From: Bathynomus jamesi
Lineage: Eukaryota; Arthropoda; Malacostraca; Isopoda; Cirolanidae
Direction: 5' to 3'
Length of the DNA: 64,000 bases
Assembly: GCA_023014485.1 (NCBI GenBank)
Contig: JAJOZX010001728.1
Coordinates: 230,001-294,000 of the forward strand
Positions 32,257 to 43,384 of this stretch are shown here, in pieces. The notes beneath the pieces are model-generated. The model was given only the letters and a program-made list of their open reading frames with translations, was not told the DNA's origin and ran no database searches. The translations under genes and the position numbers were made by a program. Positions within the stretch are counted from its first letter, which is position 1. The number at the start of each line of letters is the position of its first letter.

Positions 32257-32527
32257 CCTGCCTTAATGTACATACAGGTAAATGGGACAGTAATGTTCTC
32301 CTATACATATATAACATACTGTTTAACTGCTATTTACAAGACAATTTTATGCTTTATTTGCAGAATGGAATTATTTGATAAATCTTATTATAGAATCTTA
32401 TTAGATTAAGTAATGAAGTTATTTACATTAACTTTAAAGATATAAAGAAAAGAGATATAAAGCACAAAGAGATTATCTGTAGTAAGTTTCAGACAAAAGT
32501 TTTTATATTTATATATATAATATATAT

Positions 32528-32580
<53 letters not shown>
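32257..32580. other. AT-rich DNA with (TA)n, no gene
   Basis: TA array with interruptions at 32510-32579; nothing else recognised. Confidence 0.75.
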
Positions 32581-32786
32581 CTGCAATGACCACGCAGTAT
32601 ATTAATGTATAGAAACGACGTAAGTATAGAGGAGTGTTCTGCACACGAGGGAGAGAAATAACGAACAAATGAAAAAATTTTCATTTCATTTTTCATTTGT
32701 TCGTTATTTCTCTTCCTCGTGTGCAGAACACTCCTCTATACTTACGTCGTTTCTATACATTAATATACTGCGTGGTCATTGCAGTT
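32581..32786. repeat. Palindrome of SINE-4 body sequence
   Basis: AACTGCAATGACCACGCAGT...GAAATAACGAACAAATGAAAA faces its complement across about 10 bp, giving arms of about 97 bp. The right arm shares TTCATTTGTTCGTTATTTCTCTTCCTCGTGTG with 32949-33022. Confidence 0.85.
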
Positions 32787-32869
32787 AAATGTACATATTC
32801 ACGATTTGCGAGGGTGCCCTCTCAAGGCATTGGTTTCTGCCCTATTTAGGAGAATTGCGACTTCTGACT

Positions 32870-33016
32870 GATCGAGGCCCGTGGTGTAGTGGTAGCATGT
32901 CTGACCGGCAATCGGAAGGTCCTGGGTTCGATTCCCGGGCGGTCACCTCATTTTTCATTTGTTCGTTATTTCTCTTCCTCGTGTGCAGAGCACTCCTCTA
33001 TACTTACGTCGTTTCT

Positions 33017-33022
<6 letters not shown>
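32870..33022 (+). repeat. SINE-4 copy with tRNA-like head
   Basis: GGCCCGTGGTGTAGTGGTAGCATG contains an A-box (TGGTGTAGTGGT) and is followed by GGGTTCGATTCCCGGG with a perfect B-box. The anticodon arm does not pair well, so it is a tRNA-derived SINE, not a tRNA gene. The body (32949-33022) matches the adjacent palindrome arms. Confidence 0.75.
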
Positions 33023-33058
<36 letters not shown>

Positions 33059-33229
33059 AAATTCAGGTAAGATTGCACATTCCTACTGGGATGTAAGAAG
33101 GTAAAATATTAAATAATTAAATAATTAGATGTTAAATACGTTGCTAAATGAGTATCTTAACAACTTTAGGTACCTTGACCTTGCATATATTTACTTTTAT
33201 CTTATCATTTATGATTTTCATTGTTTTTG
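33023..33229. other. (TA)n then AT-rich spacer
   Basis: No gene recognised. Confidence 0.7.
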
Positions 33230-33239
33230 TTTTGCTGTG

Positions 33240-33603
33240 TAGGAATAATGATTAATTTATTAGTATGGAAATACAAAAGTTGGTTTGTATGATTTGATGA
33301 ATTTGGCTTTCAGGTTTCTTTGGAAGGCTTTTAATGTTCTAGACCAGTGTTTCTCAAACGGTGGGTCACGATCCTCCCGGGTCGTAGTTTGTTTACCCCT
33401 GTAGTTGTGATTTGTACGGAAAAAACCTGCTTCGTGAGTTTGTTCACCCTGTAGGGACGATAAGGGGTCGTGCCTATCTAAAACCTTGACAAGGGGGTCG
33501 TGTGGCAAATTCGGCTGAGAAACACTGTTCTAGACTTTTTTATCTCCTGATCGAGGGTGTTCCAGAGATTTGGTCCTGTGGAAGATAAGGATCTAGTTAC
33601 ACA
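33240..33603 (-). pseudogene. LINE-3 C-terminal domain, interrupted by a hAT MITE
   Basis: TRSLSSTGPNLWNTLDQEI at about 33540-33600 and RTLKAFQRNLKAKF at about 33285-33340 form one domain, typical of the distal end of jockey/CR1-like RTs. The MITE at 33346-33527 splits it. It ends SYKPTFVFPY before a stop. Confidence 0.8.
33346..33527. mobile_element. hAT MITE, 182 bp, TSD TTCTAGAC
   Basis: Ends CAGTGTTTCTCAaaCG and the complement CGGCTGAGAAACACTG. TTCTAGAC is at both sides (33338-33345 and 33528-33535). The interior repeats GGGTCGTG motifs. It is inserted in the LINE-3 coding region. Confidence 0.93.
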
Positions 33604-33836
33604 ATCTAGAGCAGGGGTCGGGAACCTGCGGCTCATCGAAGCGTTGAGAGCGGCTCGCGTCCAGCCATCATAAAAAATATTCTTTAAATTTTCAAACACC
33701 TGAATGAGTATTGTACTTCCATAATGATATCTTGTTCCTGTTTCAGATACATAGTAGATCTTTATTAAAAGATATAAAGTTAATAAAGTTATCAGTAATA
33801 AGAGATATTAAACTTCAAATAAAAAGTTATGACAGT

Positions 33837-33989
33837 ATGGCGAGCACAAGTAAGAATAAGAAGCGAAAGTTTTGTGAAGATCGAAAAGTGAATCGTGAAT
33901 GGAAACAATTCACGATTATCGACCATCAAAAGGAAAACCGACGAAATTCTGAAAAACAAACAGTAGCAAATGTCGCATTAAATTGTTAA
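33837..33989 (+). pseudogene. hAT transposase N-terminal remnant
   Basis: ATG at 33837 opens MASTSKNKKRKFCEDRKVNR, then EWKQFTII. The KKRK-x-DE-R-F-EW pattern is the usual start of hAT transposases of the ZBED/GTF2I-repeat type, which precedes a BED-like zinc finger. Here the frame ends after 50 residues without the zinc finger. It sits in the position and strand expected for the first exon of the host hAT. Confidence 0.6.
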
Positions 33990-34403
33990 AACGAATAATT
34001 CACCATGTAACAAAATTTTGGAAAATTTGTGTTTATCTTATTTTTTTGGTGTTTCTTTATATTTTTGGGTGCGCGCTGAATTAAAAAATCGCATTAGTTT
34101 TCTCGTGAAAACTCTAGTTTCTTCTGAAAACCACAATCTATTTTTTGTACCTAGTGGCTTATCAGAGAGCAAACTCACAATGAAGAAAAGGAAAGGAAAA
34201 TAAATATATTTCATATTTAAAGATGTATAATGTATATATAATGTATATAATGTGTATATATAATGCGTATATAATGTATATATAATGCACCCAAATATAA
34301 TATGCACACAAATATGCTCACAAATCTAAACGGATAATACTTAAAAATGTACATTTGAGCGACTTTTTCTCTCGTAGTCCCGTGGATTATCTCGTATTAA
34401 ACA

Positions 34404-35900
34404 CTAGATATAGTCGCCCGTCATAGCTTCGTCCCATTTTCTTTGATATCTCCTCTCCATGGTTCGGATATCTTGGTGAAAACGTTCACCATGTTCTTCA
34501 CTTACGTCACCCAAATTTGGTCTGAAGAATTCTAAATGCGAGTCCAGATAGTGTAACTTCAGGGACATTCTATAACCAAACCTTTGAAAGTGTTTGAGTA
34601 GATTTTCTTCTAGCTCTTTGTAGTTGTTGTTCTTCTTGTTACCTAAATATCCATGGACTACAAGCCGAAATGATTGCCAAGCATTTTTTTCAAGAGCTGT
34701 CATTTTTTTCTTCTAACTCTTTAGATGCTAACATGCGTCTGACTTGAGGTCCAACAAATATGCTTCCCTTGATTTTAGCTTCAGAAAGTTTGGAAAACAT
34801 TGAACGTATATGATAAAGAGCATCGCTTTCAGCATCCAAAGCTTTGATGAATTGCTTAATAAGACCAAGCTTGATATGCAGCGGGGGGTAACAAAATTTT
34901 GTCTGTTGGAACAAGGGCTTCGTTAAGAACATTGTGTTTGCCTGGATTAAGCTCATTTCTCACAGGCCATTCCTTTCTGACAAAGTGTTCACCACTCAAA
35001 GTGCTCACTGTCCCAAAGGCAGAGGAAACACGAATATTTAGTGTAACCGCCCTGTAGTCCAAGCAGGAATCCTAGCATTTTGAAGTCTCCACATACATCC
35101 CATCTATGTTCACTGTAGTTTATTTTGTCTAGCAACTGCTTTACATTCTCATATTCTTCCTTCAATTGAACCGAATGAGCCACAGGAATAGATGGAAACA
35201 TGTTTCCATTATGTAGTAGGACGCCTTTTAAACTTCTAGTTGAACTGTCAATAAACAAACGCCAATCAGCAGGGCTGTATTCAATTCCTATCTCAGCAAA
35301 AAGGCCATTCACATCACAGCAGTAGCAAAGAGAGCTCGATGCAAAACAGGAGTAGAAAGAAGCGTATCGCGAATGCCTATTCCTGTAGAAACAGATCTTG
35401 ACACTTGGGTCCAAAAGATTCCACTCTTTATGGCGGCACGTCATAATTTCTGCATTGGTTTTCGTAAGGTTCATATCCCTGACTAGGTCGTCTATGTCTT
35501 TCTGGTTGTGGAAATGGGGTGACGTATTGGAGCTTGCCTCGAAGTCAGCATCTTCATCTTCATCGGAGGCTATTAAAGGCGTTTCTTCTATTTCCTCCAT
35601 GGTGGGTGGGCATGGAACGGGTAAGTCTTTATTATGGGGGACTGGGGCAATAGAAGATGGGATATTTGGATATAGGACATGCCTTTTCTGGTACCTCGCG
35701 GCCATCCTTCTAATGTGGAACGGCAGCTTTCACAGCAAAAGTGAGGTGCCCATAATTTATCTTGAACGCCCATGGGCATGCTAAAGTAAGCGTGATATGC
35801 TGTACAAAACTTCGTTCCTGTGTCAATTTTGTGCTTTACTTGCTTTGGATTGAAGTAATAGCCGCAAACATAAAATGAATCTGCAATTCTACAGTAATAT
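34404..35900 (-). pseudogene. Zinc-finger/acidic-motif protein carried inside the hAT (unclassified family)
   Basis: On the minus strand an acceptor-like TATTTTCCAG ends at 35901. Then come a Cys cluster (FYVCGYYF...APHFCCESC), a long middle frame with DWRLFIDSSTRSLK, WDVCGDFKMLGFLLG, a CFLC finger, PLHIKLGLIKQF, and at the end NLGDVSEEHGERFHQD. At least four frameshifts break it (near 35700, 35010, 34890, 34700). I recall similar long uncharacterised proteins in other invertebrates. Asp in FIDSS and CGDF and Glu in EEHGER are candidate acidic catalytic residues, which would suggest an RNase H-fold transposase; that is inference. Confidence 0.6.
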
Positions 35901-36469
35901 CTGGAAAATACAAAAAAACATTTTATAAACAGAAATAAGAAACCAAATGTTTACAAATATTTAATAATATTATAATGTAATGTTTCAGACCAACAGAGAC
36001 CCTAGGATCCACTCATGGCTGGTCTACCTAACTGTGTTCGTAATTGTGTATGTCCTCCGTGGTGGCGGAGGGGACCTACAATTTTACGTGGGTTCCAAAC
36101 CACAAGAACATAAGAAATTTATGTAACAACTGCCTGTACATTCGCAACGACCAGTTTTTTTAAAACTAAATAATTATCAATTAAAAACTAATTAATTATC
36201 GATTTAAAACTAAAGATAGCATCTCTAGATCCAGAGGATCAAGTCATAGTAGACTACTATCCACAAATATGTTACACTCTATATTTATTTATAACCGACA
36301 TGCAAATATATCAGATCCAAAGAATCCAGTCAATTTCATTACGGTATCCATCAATACTAGTACCTTGCCAACGAAAAATAAGTCACGGTCCATATCGATT
36401 GCGGACCAAGTCAAAATTTACAACCATACACATTACAATATATATACTTAGGAGGAAATGTGTAGGTGT
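35901..36469. other. Hat interior, SINE-1 scrap at 36048-36108
   Basis: TGGCGGAGGGGACCTACAATTTTACGTGGGTTCC is a reverse SINE-1 remnant. No other gene is seen. Confidence 0.6.
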
Positions 36470-36739
36470 GGCTGTAAAGACTGTACAGCAATGTAGAAAT
36501 GTGTGTGCGCCCATTTTGGGTCTCCCATTTAAAGGTGTTTGTGGGGCAAGTGAAGATCATGAGTTTTTCAATACCTCACAGTACTATGGGGGGCACCGCT
36601 CGGCAGAGGAATCTCTTTAAATGGGGTGTGTAAGGACAGAGAGTATCCCCTAACCCAAGATGCTGCCTCCCTATATCCCACAACACTTGTGTTGAGCTGT
36701 GGGATCTATCACCACAAAGCCTTAATTTTACTACCTTAA

Positions 36740-38573
36740 ACTATACCCAATCTATCAACATATTTGTCTAATCGATTTTTAAACATGTTTATAGAAGTGC
36801 TACTAATTACTTCTACCGGCAAACTATTCCAGCTATTTACTATTCTATGCGTAAAAAAGTTTTTGGCAACTGCTGTCTCGAACCTTCTACTTGTCAACTT
36901 ACACCCGTTATTCTAGTCCTATTATATTGAGATATTTCGAAAAAGCTATCTCTATCTACGTTATCGAACCCATTCATAATTTTGAAAACCTGGATTAGAT
37001 CACCCCTTAGCACCTAGTCTCGAGTGTTGTCAATTTTAACTCTTAAGCCTATCCTCGTACGACTTTGACCTAAGCGACGGAATCATCTTAGTTGCTCGTC
37101 TTTGAACTCTTTCGATTTTGTCTATATCTTTGCGCATATGCGGATTCCAAAATTGGACCGCGTACTCCAAATGGGGTCTAACTAATGATTTATAAAGTGG
37201 AACTATAATATCGCGCGATTTGTACTCAAAATTTCGAGCTATAAAACCTAACACTTTGTTCGCCTTATTGACCGCTGCTGTACTTTGTTTCGCTACTTTT
37301 AAATCACCAGTGACTATAACTCCTAAATCTTTTTCCTGCTCTACGCTTGTTAAATCTTTCCCTGACATACTATACGCAAAATTACCGTTACGCGAACCTA
37401 TATGCAAAATTTTGCACTTATCAACGTTAAATCTCATTTGCCATGTGACTGACCAATCAACGATTTTATTCAGATCTTCCTGGATTTTACCTCTATCTTC
37501 GTCATTAATCGCCCTACCACCCAGCTTCGTGTCATCCGCAAACTTTGAAACTGTACTGACTAGGCCGACATCTAAATCGTTAATATAATAAGAAAAAGCA
37601 AGGGGCCCAATACAGAACCCTGAGGAACGCCACTCGCTACATTAGCCCAACACGACTCCGCTCCATCAACGACCACCCTCTGTTTCCTACCTCGCACCCA
37701 CTCTTCTATCCAATTTATTACTACACCCCTGATTCCATGAGCCTTAATTTTTTTCAATGAGTCTTTTGTGCGGCACGGTGTCAAACGCTTTTTGAAAATC
37801 TAAATACACTACATCAACCGCCCGATGTCTATCGTAAACGTCAACCACGCTTTGGAAAAATTCTAAAATATTAGTTAAGCAAGATTTGTTTCGCCTAAAT
37901 CCGTGCTGCGTATTTCTAACTAGTTTATGGAATTCTAAGTGTTCGAGACTATACGATCCCTAATTATTGATTCCAGTAGCTTACCTACAACAGACGTTAA
38001 ACTGATTGGCCTATAATTTCCCGCCGCACCTTTATCGCCTTTCTTAAAGATAGGTGTTACGTTTGCTAACTTGAAATTATCTGGTACGCACCCCTCAGAA
38101 ATAGAAGCATTAAAAATCTTTGTTAGCGGCACAACAATGCTATCTTTTAATTCTTTTAGTTGTATGGGATATATGGAATCCGGCCCCGGTGATTTACGCG
38201 TTTTCATTTTATCAATATAGCGCATTACCTCCCCTTCACTAACCACTATATTATCCAAAATATTACCATTATCAAAAGGTATTATGTCTATGACCATAGG
38301 GATATTCGTTACATCTTCTATAGTGAAAACTGACGCAAAAAATTCGTTTAGCAAGGTAGCCATTTCCTTGTTTTCAGAAACTAGATCTCCGTTTACAATT
38401 TTCAAAGGCCCCAAGACGCTTTTTACTGGATTTCTATTATTGTCGTATTGAAAGAATCGCTTGGGGTTTTCTTTACCGTCACGAGCTATGGAGATTTCAA
38501 ATTCGCGCTTGGACTTTTTTATTACACTTTTCGCTTCACGCCTTAGAGATATGTAGTTGTTTCGTAACCACAA
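36740..38573 (-). pseudogene. LINE-4 ORF2 reverse transcriptase and C-terminus
   Basis: Frame 37935-38573: NRNPVKSVLGPLK, MKTRKSPGPDSIYPIQLK, NVTPIFKKGDKGAAGNYRPI. A frameshift near 37935 follows; SVPQGS-type VASGVPQGSVLGPLLFL lies in 37572-37784, and the catalytic box falls at the next frameshift near 37570. Frame 37036-37437 has the thumb block MRFNVDKCKILHIGS, EKDLGVIVT, SLVRPHLEYAVQFWNP, RVQRRATKMI. The tail near 36800 has FFTHRIVNSWNSLPVE. Typical CR1/L2 RT. Confidence 0.9.
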
Positions 38574-38632
38574 ATTGTCTTTATCGCACTTATGTAGCCT
38601 ATAAGCCCTATCTCTACTCTTTATAATGTCTC

Positions 38633-39500
38633 CTACTCTAGAAGTAAACCATTGTTTACTTTCGCACGCTTAATTTTGTACAGTACACATTCCTCATTTA
38701 TAGTCCTAAATACTGTTTCGAACGATTCCCACATTAGTTTTGCGTTGGAATTCCCCATTATGTTTTCCCAGTTGACGTGTGACAATTTATTTCGAAATTT
38801 ACTAAAGTCTGCGTGCTGGAAGTCAGGAATTTTAGTTGAGTTAGCTGGTTTCGAGTGACTTACTGAGAGTACAAACTCTACCATATTGTGATCGCTATTG
38901 CTTAACGGTTCTATTACTTGAAGATCAGTAATTAGCCTATCATCTGTAGTTATTACTAAATCTAAAATACTGTCCAACCTCGTAGGTTCCCCAACCTTTT
39001 GAATAAGAAAGCTATCCTCGAGAAAATTAACTAAACGATTACCTTCCGCGTCTCCCTGCATTGTATCGTAATTTACGTTAGCGCAATTAAAGTCACCCAT
39101 AACTAAAGCCTGCTCACTACCGATTAGTCTCTTTAGTTCACGATATAACCCTTCGTCCGTATCAGCTGTTTGATTAGGGGGCCTATATATAACCGCAACA
39201 ACAAGTTTGAAATCGTTCAATTTAAGTTCTGCTATAGTCGAATCTATCGGTTCTGGAATTGTGTGCTTTACTTCTATAACGTTCGCTATATTATCTTTGA
39301 TATACAACATAACCGCCTCCTCGCCTACTATTCTGTTTTTAACAAAAAGTCTATAACCTTTAATTTGATACTCCCCTACAAAGTCACGAGTTTCAGTGCT
39401 AAGCCAAGATTCATTTATCGCAATTACATCATAGTCTTTACAAGCAATAAAGAAAAAAATTCGTTTCTTTTATTTCGTAGGCTACGAGCATTTAAGGATA
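38633..39500 (-). pseudogene. LINE-4 ORF2 endonuclease domain
   Basis: AINESWLST near 39420, then the frame 38633-39310 from MLYIKDNIANVIEVK. VVAVIYRPPNQTAD, LVMGDFNCANVNY and SNSDHNMVEFV are the EEP endonuclease blocks in order. A frameshift lies near 39465. The enzyme nicks chromosomal DNA to prime reverse transcription. Confidence 0.88.
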
Positions 39501-39560
39501 GAACCTTCAAATTGTTTGTAATTGCGACACCTTCGCGAGCGCAGTGGAAATTTATGGAAT

Positions 39561-40193
39561 TTACGCTGGGACCGTTCGAGTTACGGCAGCCTGAAAAGAA
39601 GAGACAGTATTATGAAATAGTCTTCCTAAACGCGCAGCTCCAACGTCATTAAGATGAAGTCCATCTCCGAGGAACAAGTCCCTCCTGCCGTAAAAACTGT
39701 TCCAAAAATTCGCAAAATGCACTCCTTCCTGTTGGCAAAGAGACTTTAGGTTATTGTTAATATAGGTCGCCTTGCTGTAGAACTCGTTACGATGGATAAT
39801 TCGAGGAAGTATACCTGTTAAAACAATCTTATTAGTTTTTTCCTTTAATCGCTCTAGTAAGTCCCTGTACCTAGCCAGCAGTTCTTCCGATCTAGAATTT
39901 AAAACGTTATTAGTACCGACATGAATAACATACGTTGTGTCCTCGGAGGTACTATCTGTAAATTGGTCAACACTATTAGTTATATCCTCCACCCTTGCAC
40001 CAGGGTAGCAGTAACGGCGCCTACGACGAGGGTTTCTCCCACAGAATTCCTCGAGCTGCCCTCGAACAATGAAATCGCCAACGAGTCGTATTTCCGGTTC
40101 ATCAGCCTCATCGAAACCTAAAACAGAAAACTTATTGTTTGTTATTACTGGTAGATATGTCTTAGGTTTTCTCAATGGGGCTCCATTACGCAC
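39561..40193 (-). pseudogene. LINE-4 ORF1 SGNH/GDSL esterase-like domain
   Basis: RLVGDFIVRG occupies the block I position where a GDS nucleophile is expected; Ser is Phe here (TTC codon). YVIHVGTNNV is block III (GTND/GxND) and LGDGLHLNDVG is block V with Asp and His. The 210-residue frame is otherwise open. In related elements the domain hydrolyses esters and may act on membranes or on ORF1 delivery; this copy should be catalytically dead if Phe is real. Confidence 0.85.
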
Positions 40194-40494
40194 TCGAACG
40201 AAGTGTTGAACTAGGGGAAGAGAGAGGGCTATTAATACTATTTATATTATTAGTAGAAACTGAGGCAGGAGGGGTCGTAACTGGAGTCTCAAGGGATTCT
40301 AATTTTGCCGTCAGGAGCATCACCCTTTCTTCAAGGCTTACTCTGGCCTCCTTCTCACGTTCTAACTCGTTCCTCAGCACTTTCAAGTTTGAGCACCACC
40401 TGCAAACTAATTGTTCATTATTATTAACCATTGTAAACGCGTAAGCGGCAAATTTCCCTTCACAGCGACTGCAAGTACTTGACGGGAGTGCCAT
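40186..40494 (-). pseudogene. LINE-4 ORF1 N-terminal part
   Basis: MALPSSTCSRCEGKF opens the frame. Two CxxC pairs (CSRC at 8-11 and CRWC near 33-36) suggest a PHD/zinc-ribbon-like fold. A charged heptad-rich segment (VLRNELEREKEARVSLEERV) follows and is probably a coiled coil for ORF1 multimerisation. A Ser/Thr-rich linker ends at a stop; a frameshift at about 40190 separates it from the esterase part. ORF1 proteins of this group bind RNA and DNA. Confidence 0.82.
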
Positions 40495-40560
40495 GTTTTT
40501 AATTAGTTAAACAACAAAAAACAAAAAACGAGCGTTTGGAAATTAATAAATTACAACCTA

Positions 40561-41450
40561 GGTCTACGCGTTTTTGAAACGCAGAAACAGGTTCTTGTAA
40601 CACAAATTTATAGTAAATGAATATAGAATTAAGCTACCGACAAAAGATCTGTAAAAGAAGAGTATTTATAACACTTATCTGTCCGCGATTCGACCCGACT
40701 TTTTTCCTTTTCTTCACACGGTGTGTGACCACACTCTACCTGACCTCTCGAAGGACGGAAAAATGAACCTTATGTCTCCATGTTTTGTGATAGATCTGAA
40801 AAACAAACAAGGCAAGCCACGTGCAGTAGCCTTGGTTTGATCAAATATAGTATTGAATAACGTCAATAAATGAAATATATTCGTTAATGAATGATTAGTA
40901 GCACGAAGTAATTTAGTTATGAATGCACCGAACACTATTTTTTTAAAACACTTCAACGAAAACCACTTATTCAATTGATAACACTGGACACTCGATAAAA
41001 CACGTCTGTTCACAAGGAAAGACTGATCAGAACTCTAAGGAAAGACTGATCAGAACCAATAAAAACATTACTAATAAACCCGTTTTGGAGACATTTTGAA
41101 TTTTGCACTTGAAATTACTTTTGTTATCTCAGAAAAATGCCTTAAAAATGGCGAAAAAGTAAGACTTCTAAATTTGATCATATCGTAAAAACTATAGTTT
41201 TCCGAGCAAAACCGATGCCAAATCTGTAATCAGCGTGGCCGAAACATATAGAAAAGATCGAAAAATCAACATAAACAAAAACGTGTTGCACAGTGTAATG
41301 TACTAATTTGCAAATAAATACCTAACTTGACAACACTTATCTATCTATTAAGCTGTTTCCTGTATTTTCTTAAACTGAAGGTTTGTGGCTCGTTGAAATG
41401 TAATATCACTTCAATGTGGCTCATACTACTGAAAAGGTTCCCGACCCTTG
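40561..41450. other. hAT interior without a gene
   Basis: AT-rich DNA between the LINE-4 5' end and the right hAT terminus; possible LINE-4 5' UTR in the first part. Confidence 0.55.
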
Positions 41451-41458
41451 ATCTAGAG

Positions 41459-41691
41459 CAGCAGTTCTCAAACTTTTTCTTCTTCTGTACCTCTTGAATT
41501 CTTTCACGGAATTTTCTGGATTTTCGGGAGAGATAGGGGAATTTTATTTTCTTTACGACCGCGTGACCTGTGGCCGTTTGTTAATCGTATATAAAATTAA
41601 AGGGGTTATATTTTCAGGACCCCTTCGCGTACCCCCTAAGATTCCCTCGCGTACCCCTGGGGTACGCTGTAGCCCAGTTTGAGAACCACTG
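41459..41691. mobile_element. hAT MITE, 233 bp, TSD ATCTAGAG
   Basis: Ends CAGCAGTTCTCAAACTT and complement of CAGTTTGAGAACCACTG. ATCTAGAG at 41451-41458 and 41692-41699. The left copy is shared with the adjacent 7.8-kb hAT. Confidence 0.92.
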
Positions 41692-41699
41692 ATCTAGAG

Positions 41700-42395
41700 T
41701 GTAATTTGGCTTTCTGATGTACGTGTTTAATTGTCTTGTATTAAATCGGTGTTGTATTTGGGAAGTTAATATTTGGTTTGGATGTTTTCTGGTAAAGTAT
41801 TATGGACGCTATCATACGAGGTGTGTACACACTCGTACATACAAAAGGCAATGTTTAGTTTGTACTCGTAGATTCCTACTAGTTTTAGAATCTTTAGCTC
41901 CTAAAACATTCTATACTTTCATTATGTTTGTATGATTTATGTAAAGATTTTCCTAATTATTCTTTTCTGTACTACACCAGTGGCTGCATAAAATACTGAC
42001 ATGCACTTCCGTAAGCATTAATGCACTATTGTAGGTGTGGGTACACCATGGTGAACTATATGAATCTAAGAACTTGATTTGGGTATGCTGCACCAGATGA
42101 GATCTTGGCTAATTTGTTGCATAGATCTTTAGTGTGCTCTTTGAATTAGAGGGTTGAATCGAGGGTAGTTCCCAGATGTTTAGCCAGTTGTACTCGTTGA
42201 ACAGAGGTTGAATTTATGTTTAGGTTTAGAGGGGGAAAGCTTTTTTAATATTTAAGGATTTAAGGATAGTTTGTTGGCATTAAGCTTTACATGTACTCTT
42301 TGAAGTTCATTGTTGGTGGTTGTTTAATGTGGTAATAATTCTTTGTTAGAGGGTATGCTTGAAACATCATCTGCATACTGGTAACAGGAAGAGGT
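41700..42395 (-). pseudogene. LINE-3 RT distal region
   Basis: The minus strand has LNINSTSVQRVQLAKHLGTT near 42210-42150, then FKEHTKDLCNKLAKISSGAAY and, after a stop, a VYPHLQ-C-NAYGSA block near 42040. These are the YLG and thumb regions of a jockey/CR1-like RT. The reading continues beyond the hAT cluster to the C-terminus at 33603. Several stops are present. Confidence 0.78.
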
Positions 42396-42477
42396 TTTTT
42401 TTTTAATGCAGGAAGGAGCCAAGGGTAAATGCCCGCAAAAGCGCCCCTCCCATAGAAGAAGAAGAAGAGAGCCAAAA

Positions 42478-43384
42478 TCAAGTTCCGGGGTTATCGAGAT
42501 GTCTAGACACTCTGCGTTTGAAAGATGGGAGGTCAGAGACAGGAGGAAAGATGGATTGAGGAAGATTGTTCCAGAGTTGACCGGTTGAAGAGATAAAAGA
42601 CTGAAAATACCGATTAACCCTTGCGTTAAATAGTTGGACAGAAAAGGAATGAGAAAATGTAGAAAGGCTGGTACTGCGTGGTCTCCTTAAAGGAGGAGTT
42701 AGAGAGTTCAGAAGAGCAATGTCCGTTATGATAGCGATAGTAAAGAGAGAGTGAGGCAACATTGCAGCGAAGAGAGAGAGCTTCAAGACAATCAGTAAGA
42801 GGCGGGGAATTGATGAGACGAACACCTTTGATTCCACCCGGTTCAAGTACGGCTGTGTGGGTTGAACCACCCCACACATGAGAAGCATACTCCATACAGA
42901 AGCGAACAAGACCCCTGTACAGAGACAGCAACTGGGTGGAGGTGAAAAAACCGTGGAGGCGGTACAGCACACCTAACCTCTTAGAAGCTGTTTTGGAAAG
43001 AGAGTATATGTGATCTTTCCAGGAAAGCTCACGAGAAAAGGAAACGCCAAAAATGTTAAGAGAAGAGGAAGGAGTGAGTTGTGTGTTGTTGAAGGTAAGG
43101 GAATAGTCGTGTGGAAGGTTGTGAGGAGTAGACAGATGGAGGAACTGAGTTTTTGAGGCATTGAAAGCCACAAGGTTTTCTCTGCCCCAATCAGATATAG
43201 CAGAAAGATCAGAGGTCAGGTGTCCCATAGCCGTCCTACGCGAATCATGAAGTGACTGCTGTGAGGGACGCTTTGGGAAGCGGGTGGAGAAGTGAAGAGT
43301 GAAATTATCGGCATAGGAGTGAATAGGACAGGAAGTGCGAATTAAAAGATTATTAATAAATAAAAAGAAAAGAGTGGGTGACAA
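42478..43384 (-). pseudogene. LINE-2 RT catalytic region and C-terminus
   Basis: MSPTLFFLFINNLL opens the stretch, followed by HSYADNFTLHF: the catalytic YADD is YADN here, so the second active-site Asp is lost. WGRENLVAFNASKTQFLHLS, LNIFGVSFSRELSWKDHI and RFCMEYASHVWGGSTHTAVL follow. A frameshift near 42850 leads to the tail with INSPPLTDCLEALSLR and, in another frame, LWNNLPQSIFPPVSDL. The family is familiar from decapod genomes. Confidence 0.88.

Larger units (their letters stand above)
36470..40560 (-). mobile_element. LINE-4, CR1/L2-like retrotransposon with esterase-type ORF1
   Basis: On the minus strand: ORF1 (40494 to 39561) with a Cys-rich head, coiled coil and SGNH hydrolase; ORF2 with endonuclease (about 39500-38633), RT (38573 to about 37036) and C-terminal tail (to about 36740); then about 270 bp of 3' UTR. 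An ORF1 with an esterase domain is characteristic of the CR1 group. It is the most complete LINE in the window but has frameshifts in both ORFs. Confidence 0.9.
33612..41450 (+). mobile_element. 7.8-kb hAT-type element, TSD ATCTAGAG
   Basis: Ends CAGGGGTCGGGAACC and the complement of GGTTCCCGACCCTTG (one mismatch). ATCTAGAG lies at 33604-33611 and 41451-41458. GGCTC words follow each end. Near the left end is a plus-strand hAT transposase N-terminus; the rest of the transposase is missing. The interior also holds an opposite-strand gene (34404-35900) and LINE-4. Confidence 0.85.

Noticed and set aside
32876..32946. Functional tRNA gene
   Set aside because: A- and B-boxes are present but the acceptor and anticodon arms do not pair properly, and the downstream body is repeated elsewhere.
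39561..40193. Host GDSL lipase gene
   Set aside because: It sits directly upstream of an endonuclease-RT frame, follows a Cys-rich coiled-coil ORF1 head and lacks the serine; it is LINE ORF1.
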